From Nematostella vectensis (Eukaryota; Cnidaria; Anthozoa; Actiniaria; Edwardsiidae), in contig NC_064044.1 of NCBI RefSeq assembly GCF_932526225.1, positions 14,633,453 to 14,697,452 of the forward strand: 64,000 bases of DNA. The letters run 5' to 3'. The notes beneath the pieces are model-generated. The model did no database searches. It was not told where the DNA came from and saw nothing but the letters and a program-made list of their open reading frames with translations. Positions 40,601-61,849 of the stretch are shown piece by piece. The translations under genes and the position numbers were made by a program. Positions within the stretch are counted from its first letter, which is position 1. Each line of letters begins with the position of its first letter.

Positions 40601-43417
40601 GAAGCATGTGTTCTTGTGTCCTAGTTTGTTAGGTAATTACATCTCATACATTATGAAATATCCTTTTCCGGTGACTGGCATAGCTGCTGACAAAACAGTC
40701 CTTCAAATTCTACAGATATTTGTGAAGCTGTTCTTATTTGCCTGTTCACCATCATGATCATTCTCAGATTGCAAAGTAGTCCTTGATTTTGCATCATGAT
40801 GTTAGGAAACCCCCCCCCCCCCCCGGCCCCCTTCCCACAATGGCCTTGAATGAATCTGTCCTTTTTCATTTTGCATTCTGTGTTGTAGAAATACAGTCTC
40901 CTGATGCTATCAGATTTGAAGAAGAAACAACTACAGGTCATGTAATCAAGACGTCCACTCCCGCTTCAGCAGCCTCCAAATCTAACAAGGTAACAAGATG
41001 GTAGCTTGCTGTGGAATACTGGGCGAGATGGGTGCCGTGGAATACTGAGCGAGGAGGGTGCCGTGGAATACTGAGCGAGGAGGGTGCCGTGGAATACTGA
41101 GCAAGGAGGGTGCCGTGGAATACTGAGCAAGGAGGATGCCGTGGAATACTGAGCGAGGAGGGTGCCGTGGAATACTGTGCGAGGAGGGTGCCGTGGAATA
41201 CTGTGCGAGGAGGGTGCCGTGGAATACTGAGCGCTGAGGGTGCCGTGGAATACTGAGCGATGAGGGTGCCGTGGAATACTGAGCGATGAGGGTGCCGTGG
41301 AATACTGAGCGATGAGGGTGCCGTGGAATACTGAGCGATGAGGGTGCCGTGGAATACTGAGCGATGAGGGTGCCGTGGAATACTGAGCGATGAGGGTGCC
41401 GTGGAATACTGAGCGATGAGGGTGCCGTGGAATACTGAGCGATGAGGGTGCCGTGGAATACTGAGCGATGAGGGTGCCGTGGAATACTGAGCGAGGAGGG
41501 TGCCGTGGGATACTGAGCGAGGAGGGTGCCGTGGAATACTGAGCAAGGAGGGTGCCGTGGAATACTGAGCAAGGAGGATGCCGTGGAATACTGAGCGAGG
41601 AGGGTGCCGTGGAATACTGTGCGAGGAGGGTGCCGTGGAATACTGTGCGAGGAGGGTGCCGTGGAATACTGAGCGCTGAGGGTGCCGTGGAATACTGAGC
41701 GATGAGGGTGCCGTGGAATACTGAGCGATGAGGGTGCCGTGGAATACTGAGCGATGAGGGTGCCGTGGAATACTGAGCGATGAGGGTGCCGTGGAATACT
41801 GAGCGATGAGGGTGCCGTGGAATACTAAGCGATGAGGGTGCCGTGGAATACTGAGCGATGAGGGTGCCGTGGAATACTGAGCGATGAGGGTGCCGTGGAA
41901 TACTGAGCGAGGAGGGTGCCGTGGGATACTGAGCGAGGAGGGTGCCGTGGAATACTGAGCGAGGAGGTTGCCGTGAAATACTGAGCGTGGAAGGTGCCGT
42001 GGAATACTAAGCGATGAGGGTGCCGTGGAATATTGAGCGATGAGGGTGCCGTGGAATACTGAGAGATGAGGGTGGACATGATACAGAGACATTAACAGAA
42101 GTGGGGTTCAGTTGTGCCCCTACTGCAGTCTCTAAAAAACTGAGGGGTTACTCCACCAAAAACCCTCAAAACCCCTTGACTGTTAAAGTATAGTAGGGGG
42201 GGTCTGAGTTTATGCAGGAGAAGCTGTGGGTAGGAGATTAGAGCACACCAATAAGTTTTAGTGAGTGAAGGGGTGGAGTGCTGGAAAAAAGGTACTAGGT
42301 ACCAAACACCATGCTTTGGTCGGAATCAAAAAATCTCCCTACTTTAAAAAATTATTGCAGTTCTACAAGCACCTTTATCGTTTTATAGGATCATTTCTTT
42401 GACTTGAAGGATGATCTCATTGAAGACCTAGAGCCCCAGTCTCCTTCAAAGTAAGTAAAACCTGGACACACATGTCTTACACTAGGGAGTACGATATTAA
42501 AGTCACTGTCATAGCCTCGCTAACCTCTTGCTAGTAAGAAAAGCCTTGACTATTTTACACAGTAGTAAATTGCCAAAGAATTTTCTGTAAATAAAATTTA
42601 CATAAAAAACTTTCAAATACTAAAAATTAAGTAGGAAATTCAAGGTCTGTTTTTAAGTGAAAAAAATTAAAAGTGGAAGATTATCCATCTTCTTCCACAG
42701 GAAACCCAAGGATCTTGGTTACAAGAATATCGAGGTGGTTCGGAGGAAAGACGAGCGTGCAAAGCTAAACGGCTACTCATGTCGCGAATGTGAACAGGTG
42801 AGGAAGAGCCAACAGCTTTCAGCTATGTTGCTACCATCATTATAATCATCATTATTAACATAACAACTCCATCACCAATATCATTTACAATATCATCATC
42901 ACAAAGAACAACGCTATCATCATCACCAAGAACAACGCTATCATCTTCAACAAGAGCAACCCCAACACCATCACCCAAAACAACGCCATCACCACCACCA
43001 ACATCATCACCAGCAGCAACGCTATAATCATACTAACAACATCGCTTTCATCATTACCATCAGTGTATCAACATCATCATCATTATAATCACCCACCCGA
43101 AACGTCATCGTCATGTTAGAACCGTTGTCGTCCTCACTGTCTTTTTCCTTCAGTACTACGGGTCCCTCAATCTTCCCCAAGAGGAGCTCCAGAAGCGCTT
43201 AAAGCAATGCTCGCGGCACCGTGCAAAATACTCCCCACCCCCCTCCACACCGCCGGGTTTCTGGAACCTCAGCTTCCCCGATACACAGGAATACATGGCT
43301 AAAGGCTGCCTGAAGACCGAGGAAGACGCCCCGGCCCAGCCCTCGCGCTATCGGCAGCTGAAGAGCCGTAAGAGAAGGCCTCAACAGCCTGGGAAAAAGG
43401 GGAATACTCGAAAATAA
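25686..43417 (+). CDS. RBBP8: CtIP/RBBP8, DNA end-resection factor (Sae2/Ctp1 family), 12 exons, complete
   Basis: Cofactor of MRE11-RAD50-NBS1 that starts DNA end resection at double-strand breaks. Exons: 25686-25743, 25864-25948, 26040-26102, 26624-26697, 31638-31764, 38723-38939, 39274-40107, 40370-40559, 40889-40989, 42389-42450, 42701-42797, 43154-43417 (TAA); 2172 nt, 723 aa, all phases agree. Residues 1-95 are a charged helical coiled coil with the start MESQRLLERLGKALKDDIG, as expected for the N-terminal tetramerisation region. The middle is Ser/Thr-rich and disordered, with PIDLT near residue 297 (like the CtBP-binding PxDLS motif) and MVDLTQDD. The C-terminal domain (604-723) has VVRRKDERAKLNGYSCRECE, then CSRHRAKYSPPP, STPPGFW and FPDTQ. 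CRECE, the RHR DNA-contact motif and a TP site matching the human T847 CDK site are all present. Intron 4 (4.9 kb) and intron 5 (7.0 kb) are almost entirely minisatellite. ATTAAA at 43451 and 43492 are candidate poly(A) signals. Confidence 0.93.
26150..26172 (+). repeat. Poly-G tract in CtIP intron 3
   Basis: About 20 consecutive G lie within the intron 26103-26623. Length is likely polymorphic and may be misread in sequencing. Confidence 0.8.
26750..31415 (+). repeat. 24-bp minisatellite filling CtIP intron 4, about 194 copies
   Basis: The unit is CCATACTGTGCCAGACGGGT plus TGAG, with fixed two-way variants (GTGCC/GTGTC/GTATC, TTGGGCC/TTGAGCC/TTGAGCA/TTAAGCT). A 24-bp period without stops makes both strands open for more than 700 codons, broken at about 29310 by a short deletion. 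The flanking donor (26697) and acceptor (31637) sequences are not obviously part of the unit. Confidence 0.97.
31748..38562 (+). repeat. 28-bp minisatellite of a CtIP exon end plus donor, about 240 copies
   Basis: The exon ends GATCTAGTGGACATCAT|GTGAGT at 31764, and the unit is GACCTAGTGGACATCAT|GTG plus AGTATGTA. Each unit carries 16-17 exon-like bases and a near-consensus donor GTGAGTATG. A 24-bp variant (GTGAGTAGACC) recurs throughout. Other common variants are GACATAG, AACAAGC, GATGTAG and GTAAGT. It fills almost all of the 6.96-kb intron 5. Confidence 0.97.
41012..42078 (+). repeat. 26-bp minisatellite with an internal 450-bp duplication, about 41 copies
   Basis: The unit GTGCCGTGGAATACTGAGCG plus ATGAGG starts about 25 bp after the CtIP donor at 40990. 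The variant order near 41100-41540 is repeated near 41555-41960, showing a second, larger tandem duplication. The splice junction is not copied. The 384-codon minus-strand ORF across it is periodic (78 nt, 26 aa) and not credible as a gene. Confidence 0.93.
42840..43100 (+). repeat. ATC/AAC-rich cryptic trinucleotide repeat in CtIP intron 11
   Basis: Imperfect CATCATCACCAACAACGC-type sequence covers most of the short intron 42798-43153. It ends before the acceptor TTCCTTCAG. Confidence 0.8.
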
Positions 43418-44992
43418 CAATGTTCAATGAAGATGTATAAAAATGTAAATATTAAATATTTCTTATAAAATGCACATGCGACTGACTTTCCATTAAAGAT
43501 ACGGTTTGGTCCACGTGGATTACAGTAATGGGTTGAAAAAAGGAAATGGGGGACCAAATGACCTCAAGTCAGAGCCGGTTGTCGTACAACATTCCAGCTG
43601 ATCTGCCTAGTTGTTGTGCAACACGGGGGGGATGGGGAGTCTGAGAATATACCCATACATCACATTAAACAACACGGAAATCATGGATTTGTATTATCAT
43701 TGGAGTCTGAGAATATACCCATACATCACATTAAACAACACGGAAATCATGGCTTTGTACTATTATTGGAGTCTGAGAATATACCCATACATCACATTAA
43801 ACAAAACGGAAATCATGGATTTGTATTATCATTGGAGTCTGAGAATATACCCATTCATCACATTAAACAACACGGAAATCATAGATTTGTATTATCATTG
43901 GGGTCTGAGAATATGCCCATACATCACATTAATCAACACGGAAATCATGGATTTGTATTATCATTAGAGTCTGAGAATATACCCATACATCACATTAAAC
44001 AACACGGAAATCATGGATTTGTATTATCATTGGAGTCTGAGAATATACCCATACATCACATCATATCGGCCTCACCCGATCACACCCCTGGCAGAGCAGT
44101 CATAGCGGCTGGGACGTGCAAGACTTCAGTTCGGGTGTCCCTCCTGAGCAGGTCGGCGGGTGGCCTGGGTTCCTGTGCTGATGAGTCGGCTCCTAGAGCA
44201 TGAGCTCACTACATCACAGTCATTATGGATTTCATTTTTATTGGAGTCTGAGAATAAACCTATACATCGCATTTAACAATTTAGCAATAATATATTTACA
44301 TTCATGTGCATCATGTCAACTTGGATATGTCTACAAATTCTTCGATTCTTATACCAATTACATTATAGGCTTACTAGTAAAGTATAACTGTACTTGCTAA
44401 TTCCTTGACAAAGTTTAAAGTTCCATTTGATAGTTAGACTGCTCATAGGAGTCTAGTCGTTTTCGAGGATACGCAACACTGCTGTCCTTGCAAGGAACTG
44501 TTCAAGAATTCGACGCGAACTTCAACACTAAAAACACCTAATTCTTGTGATGCAAATGATTCTTATTAGTGATTACCTTATTCCTATTCCATCAATTAAT
44601 TTTATTACGACGGATAAGAGGCGTGGTCATCACGAGGGGGAGAGGGGTTTGTGCGAGGGTCACGACTCACAAAGATTCGTAAGACCGTATATAGAAACTC
44701 TACAATCCGACTATAACAAGATATTCAGGTATTTTAGCCGCGTGGCTTGCATCACGATTCACGGTCGTGTGGGCAAGCGAATCGTGCAAGCAGCATCACG
44801 TTCCGTGTGTTATGTCTTCGGCCGGAGAATTTAAGTGAAACATACACCCATTGACCACTTTACATTATTCATCAGTTAATAGACATAGGTGGACTGCTGG
44901 CTATGGGATAGGAAACATGCTACGCGCTTCAGGGGACAGGGGGTAAAGCTGCCTGTGACGGTAGCTGCGAATTAATTAAGGCATCGAGGTGT
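43418..44992. other. Intergenic region between convergent CtIP and the TPX2-like gene
   Basis: It includes both 3' UTRs, candidate ATTAAA signals for CtIP (43451, 43492), a minus-strand AATAAA at 44601-44606 that could serve the TPX2-like gene, a 66-bp tandem repeat, and a GC-rich insert at about 44063-44205. No coding region is recognised in 44210-44990. Confidence 0.6.
43628..44290 (+). repeat. 66-bp tandem repeat, about 7 copies, interrupted by a GC-rich insert
   Basis: GGAGTCTGAGAATATACCCA through CATCACATTAAACAACACGG and AAATCATGGATTTGTATTAT is repeated about 6.5 times to 44062. A diverged copy (GGAGTCTGAGAATAAACC) follows at 44243, after about 145 bp of unrelated GC-rich sequence. The array is intergenic, unlike the others. 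Confidence 0.9.
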
Positions 44993-47900
44993 TCATCTGT
45001 GTTCAGATGAGCAACTCTTCGATGTAAGACGTTGGTTGTGTCTCGCTATCAAGTCCTTTAATTCCTCGTCTGCGCGGTCTATCGCTGCCTGGGGTGCCGC
45101 CATACACGATCGTCTTTTCTGCTTGCTCCCAGTCTTCCCAGTGGTTGTACTTTCTACAACACATGATCGCCGCTTGTTCTTCTGCGCTTTCTCCATCTCG
45201 GCGGTGTTGATTGAGCGCTTCATGGCTTTGGCGGCCGCGAGACGAGTGTCCTTGGAGTTGTCACTCGTTGTACTCGAGGATGTTGTTACAGGGGCCGCGA
45301 TGCAAGAACGACGATTCTAGATACAAAATGGGGCGGTAAACAAAGAGAGATCAGGCTTTCAATTGAGTGCGGTGGCAGATCTAGGGGTGGGTCGAGCGGG
45401 CTCACTATTTTCAGATATTTGGCATAACAATGAAATAACACGAAATGTTAGGAAAGCCACGGAAGAACAATAAATCCGGCTCAACCTTTTTTGAAACCCT
45501 TGGTTGGCCCCCTATTTTTCGAACCCCTAAATCCGCCCCTGGAGTGAGCTACTGTAAACTCTTATCTTTACCTTGTTTTTAGGCAAAGGTTTCTTGTTTT
45601 CAGCAACTGTTGAAGGTCGCTTCCCCGAGGTTGAGTGGACAGATCGTCTTGATGATTTGGTGGCTTTGGCTTTGTCCTCAGCCGTCTGACCCGGCTGTGA
45701 TTAATACATTATTAAGACCAATCAGAAAGCTTCCCATATGGAGACCAATCAGAAAGCTAATTCCAATATGAAGACCAATCAGAAGGCTACTTCCCATACA
45801 AGGACCAATAAGAAAGCTAATTCCCTTATAAGGACCAATCAGAAAGCTAATTCCCATATGGGAACCAATTAGAAAGCTATTCCCATATGAGGACCAATCA
45901 GAAAGCCAATTTCCATACGGGGACCAATCAGGAGACTAATTCCCATATGGGAACCAATCAGGAGACTAATTCCCATATGGGAACCAATCAGGAGACTAAT
46001 TCCCATATGGGAACCAATCAGAAAGCTCATTCCCGTATGGGAACCAATCAGGAGACTAATTCCCATATGGGAACCAATCAGAAAGCTCATTCCCGTATGG
46101 GAACCAATCAGAAAGCTAATTCCCAAATAAAGTTAAAGGCTAATGCTAAAGGCAAACTACATAAACTCACCACCTCGTGCTTAAGAATAACAGCTATGCC
46201 CTATTTACAAAATTAAAGTTTGGAAAACATCAGCTAACAATGTTTATTGGTTATCACAGCAATTTGACCCACATTGATAAAACATTGATAAGCTAGCTAA
46301 AGTAGCTGTAAGTAGCCCTATCTACCAATAACCAACAATACTCACCCGATCTGGAGCAGGGCAGAATGAGGTTGGGCCTGGCCGAATCCTGCGTCCATTC
46401 TGGTCGTACTTGGCATTGGCCGACACGACTCGTTTATTATGCAACTTCAGCATTTCCTCCACACTCAGGACTTTTGTTTCCTCCTGAGGTTGTTCAAGAT
46501 CACCCAACTTTTCCCTCATACTACTGCCATCCCCTTCCTCTCGCGCAGACGAGCAGCTTGTTGTAGCTCGGGATGGTGCTATGGTGGGGGAGGGGGTGGG
46601 TTCGGGTGTGGTGGATTCTGCATCCCTGGATGTTGTCTCGTCAGGAGTGAGTGGCGGGGAATTCAGGTCATCCTTGTCCGACCTGAGGGGTGCCCTTAAA
46701 GGAATCATTGCAGGGGCTCCCTCGCTCTGTAAATAAGCCCCAACAGTTAGTGATCAAACAACAGCATGCACATGTAATGCAGGCTAAAGAGATAAGGGGT
46801 TCAGAAGAACCACCCTAAGCGCATGGATGGTCAACAGAAATGAAATACATTTTAGAAACATTGTTTACTAGGAGGACATATCTAAAAGAAAATGGTCAGC
46901 TTAATGGCCTTACAGACCTCCCCCCCTCCCAGACACACACATCACTACAAAAATTCAGTGAAAACATGATGGCAGTCAGTATTGACTGAGATGAAAAGGA
47001 TTCTTAACTCTCAGCAGTGATGCACCTACAGCATGAATTAGGAAGATCTACCTCAAGTGGAGTCTTGGGAAGAAGTCGGCGAGGGCGATTTTTCTGGCAA
47101 GGGCCAACAGTGGCTTTAGCAAGCAGAGAGTCCTTGGGTGAGGCTCGGCAAGGAGAGTAGAGAGAAGCAGCATGGGTTGATGCTGCCGCCGCGAGTAAGC
47201 TGGAGGATGATAGGGCTGCGGTCATAGCTGACTTTGATGCGTTTGGTGCCGCCGCGAGTAAGCTGGAGGTCATAGCTGACTTTGATGCGTTTGGTGCTGC
47301 CGCATGTTTGGGCTGTTGGGACTGGTTGCCAGATGGTGAAACTGTTTTTGTTATGCTGCTTTTAGGTGACTCAGGAATACTGCATGAGGCTATAAGAGGG
47401 CATAGTACTTTTTGTTGGGAACAATCCAAAGAGACAATGACAACAAAAAGACAAAACCAATCTAGGTAATAATAAGAACAGCTGGCACAGGGTGTGGTGT
47501 GGGGGAATTAACAAAATGAAAAAGCTGACATAGCCCCCCCCCCCCCCCCCCCCAATCAATCAAAACACATCTGAACAGTAAGAGATTAAAAGAAAAGATT
47601 AGGGATGGGGAAGCATATATTTCTTCTTACTGCCCTCCCTTTTGGTTTTGTGCCACAGAAATCTCTAAATTATGTAATACCATTATCACCTCTTGTTTTC
47701 TGAGGGACGATTACTAATGAAATTCCCTCGAAAACAATAGATGGTTCTAAATTTCCCACATGCATTAAGGATGAAGGAGATTTAGTTTCTAAATTTCCCT
47801 CATGCATTTATAATGAGGGAAATTTAGAAAAAGACAAAAGATTCTTTTGTCTTCTAAATTTCCCTCTACATCAGTGCATAAGAGAAATTTAGAACCAAGA

Positions 47901-50092
47901 TGCTTGTATTTCTAGTTTCCACGAGGGGAACAAATAGAAGGCACCTTCCAGCTTCCTGATTAGCCCAGGAATAGACCCTGCACCGAGAGAACAGAGTATT
48001 TGATCTCGTGATACCTAAACAACCTTAGACTGGATCCATGTGGGATGGTTTTGATTGATGTACGCATGCGTGCTAATGACGTCAAAGACATAAACTGTAG
48101 ATATGTAGAGCAACTATGTAAATCAACTATGTTTGATTTGAGAATTGTTCGTTAAAATGTGGTGGTCTCTATAGGGATAAAAAGGACAATGTTTATGCAG
48201 TGCCCTGATCCATTAAACCGTGTTCGCTCATCCAACCTAATATTACTTGTAGGTGCGAGTTCATTTCCTCGGTGATCATGGTATTGCGTCGGGACTTCAA
48301 CTTATCATCCCTCGGTTGCGGGGACATTTAATCACTAAATTCCCCTCGTGCCATGCTATAACTTATAATAAACAGCATTCTTTTTTTAATACACTTACTA
48401 GAGAGGGGCATACAGTAAAGGCCAGTTCATGCTATGGCCTACCTAACAAGAAAACACCAACTCACCAGCTCTGACGGGAGAGTCATAATGTTGTCTCCAT
48501 GGAGGGGTAAAAACATTCCCTTGGCCTAAATTAAATTCATTTCCAACAATATCCCTTTTCTCTGCCACAACATTAGAGTTCCCTCTGAGTTTCACAACAC
48601 CAACAGATTTCTTCCTCTGCACAGCTGTTTTAGTTCCTCCCTGCTGTTGCATATTGGGCCCATGTTCACCTCGTTTTAGCCTCACAAAAGGCTTATTTCT
48701 GCCCATTGATTTCTTTGCCGTTTTGCATTTATTTGGAGGGTTTGCTGGTTTTTGAACAGGTTTTTTGGCTGGAACAGGCCTAAGTTCATTGAGGTTGATA
48801 AGGGGTTTGAGAGCCTCCTCACGACTAACTGGATTTGTTGGTTCATGGAGAGGGTGATCTCTTTCAAACCAGGAACTGTTTAATCTGTACAAAGAAAATA
48901 CAATATTTCAATACCATTTTCTACTAGACACTAATAAGTTAGTATTTCTACTGTATTATTGCTGTATGCATGTTGTAAAAAAGAACCTTATATCTAGATT
49001 TAAAACCAGTCTTGACATAGTAATGCACTAGTCATTTGAAACAACCACCCCATGGTCCCGGGGAAGTGTTGAGTTAACGTGGGGGTTTAGAGCACTTTTG
49101 AACGAGAATCTGTCACAAGGGGGTGGGGGGTGGGGGAATTGACAGTTTTCAACTCTTAGACTTGTCCCCACCCTGGGGGTTTGGGGACAAGTGAATAGCA
49201 TCACAAATGTACTTTGCAAAAGTCATGACAGATTCTAGTTTGAGACAGTTTCTCTTCTGTAGCAAGCAATTCCATGTACTGTATCAGCATGTGGCAAGCT
49301 GCACAGCAAAATGAGCGAAAACGAATATGAATGACAACTAAGGCCAAATGAAGATGATTAATTATTCCATTTTTTAGTAACTGTTATATTCATACACAGT
49401 TATTGGTACAAATAGACTTGATGAAGTGTACTGGTTTTGAAAGGTAAAGGCTTATTTCAGTTGACTTGTTGTCCTAATTGTTAGGTAGTTGTCTACAGTT
49501 TGCTTTCCGAGGGGTAGCGGCAGTTGACTGCAGTTTTGTCTGAAGAGGTGGGGGCTTTTCTCTGTATTGAACAGGGTCAAAATCCCCCGCCCTTCCCCAG
49601 GACCATATTGACTAGCGCATAAGCATCTCCCCAAAATAACCTATTCACCTCAAAATAACCGCCTCACTCAACATAAATAAAAAAAGTAATTATCGAATTG
49701 AAGACTTGGCTGGGAAAAAAAGACTCTGTATATGGAAATCACTGATTCACTGATTCATGATATTCTTGGTATTGTTAAATAGTTAAAGTTACAATAATAT
49801 AAGTTAACCTAAATCTACAAATTTTCTGACATTATTCACAAAAGTTTACTTATTGTAAAGTTAGAACCAAGTCGTTGGTTGGAACAGTATACAGTAGAAC
49901 AGTCAACAATATCGATTATGTTAGACAGTATAATTGTTTCAAGATAAAGAGTGATAAGACTGATTTAATAAAGCTATTGTATCTTGTGATTTCTTACCCC
50001 GGTGATAACGGTGTGTCTTGGTCCGGTAACAGCGCATTTTCAAAGTCGAAATATTGGGGGCACTCAAACTCGAATTCCTTGTCAACATCCAT
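44993..50092 (-). CDS. TPX2-N-terminus-like basic protein, 6 exons, complete; function tentative
   Basis: Minus-strand gene. Exons 5' to 3': 50092-49998, 48884-48466, 47389-47052, 46726-46346, 45694-45572, 45316-44993 (TGA); 1680 nt, 559 aa, phases consistent. The start MDVDKEFEFECPQYFDFENA followed across the first intron by LNSSWFERDHP resembles the TPX2 N-terminus (YxYDAPxxFxxF then WFE), the Aurora-A-binding region. Exon 4 contains VEEMLKLHNKRVVSANAKYD and the last exon EELKDLIARHNQRLTSK, two related helix-HN-K/R motifs. Exon 3 carries an in-frame internal duplication of LLAAAPNASKSAMT. The last exon has three RRSC copies (NRRSCIAAP, KRRSCVVES, KRRSCMAAP). The C-terminal TPX2 domain is not seen, so this may be a short TPX2 relative or another spindle or microtubule protein. 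The gene model is firmer than the name. It converges on CtIP and diverges from PRPF6. Confidence 0.7.
45371..45543. mobile_element. Small inverted-repeat element, about 173 bp
   Basis: GGTGGCAGATCTAGGGGTGG on the left and CCCCTAAATCCGCCCCTGGA on the right are imperfect inverted repeats (GGCGGATTTAGGGG on the complement). It lies in the last intron of the TPX2-like gene (45317-45571). No ORF. Confidence 0.5.
45705..46126 (+). repeat. 30-bp CCAAT-box repeat, about 14 copies
   Basis: The unit is ACCAATCAGAAAGCTAATTC plus CCATATGGGA, with GGAGACTAAT variants. Each unit contains CCAATCAG, a good NF-Y site, and CATATG. It lies in intron 4 of the TPX2-like gene, starting about 10 bp beyond the acceptor of exon 5. 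Confidence 0.9.
47522..47553 (+). repeat. Poly-C tract
   Basis: A run of about 24 C in the intron 47390-48465 of the minus-strand gene, so poly-G in its transcript. Confidence 0.85.
47735..47905. repeat. Cluster of TTCTAAATTTCCC inverted repeats forming hairpins
   Basis: TCTAAATTTCCCTCAT and ATGAGGGAAATTTAGA (about 47802-47840) form a perfect 16-bp hairpin arm around a short loop. Further copies of CTAAATTTCCC and its complement lie at about 47750, 47856 and 47886. It may be the centre of a foldback element. Confidence 0.7.
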
Positions 50093-50568
50093 AGGAAAGT
50101 GTGAAAATGTTTGCCCCCAAAACAGGTCTCACAATCTAGATAGCATGACTACGAAGCTAGGTGCATAATTTAAACCAGGCGAGATTCGAGTGTTTAAAGA
50201 ATTGCTGAAATCGAAGCGAATTTCCGAGTGATTTGGAGAACATTTGCTCCTTCCTCGGATTTCGTTTCAAAAAATGGCGCGCACTAGAGCTGTAGAAGAC
50301 TGGCACTAGTTCCACAGGTATACCAATAAAACTACACAACTACACAATAAAACGGGAATAAAATCTTTGAGAAACGGCAAAAACATGACTATTATATGTC
50401 CATTTAATGGACCCTGCATCTCAATTCTCCCCTACACAGAAAATGAAAACAAAAAACAGCATTTTGTAAAATGGGTTGCCTGTGTGTAATAAATGGTAAC
50501 GAGGCTACCAGCCGCCATTTTGGAAAACGTGAGAACTCCGTCCTAAAGTTTGAGACATCTTTCACAAA
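50093..50568. promoter_or_regulatory. Shared bidirectional promoter region of the TPX2-like gene and PRPF6
   Basis: The two ATGs are divergent and only 476 bp apart. The segment contains AAAATGGCGC at about 50271 and CCGCCATTTTGG at about 50512 (ATGGCGG on the minus strand), both YY1-like, one near each side. No TATA box is well placed. This layout is typical of housekeeping divergent promoters; the assignment rests on gene spacing and motif type only. Confidence 0.55.
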
Positions 50569-61769
<11,201 letters not shown>

Positions 61770-61849
61770 GTGCGCCAAATCGACACACTTCAAATGTTTA
61801 TTTTTTTCTTTTGACACTAGGGGCTTATATTGTTCTTTTAAAAACACCA

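Noticed and set aside
40938-42092. 384-codon minus-strand ORF
   Set aside because: Strict 26-aa periodicity from a 26-bp satellite; it overlaps a CtIP exon on the other strand and has no start context or domain.
44170-44215. Hammerhead ribozyme suggested by CTGATGAG
   Set aside because: The required GAAA core partner and stem pairing are not found on either side.
48073-48085. CRE-like TGACGTCA sites (here and near 7990)
   Set aside because: Single short palindromes deep in introns; expected by chance in 64 kb and not near a promoter.
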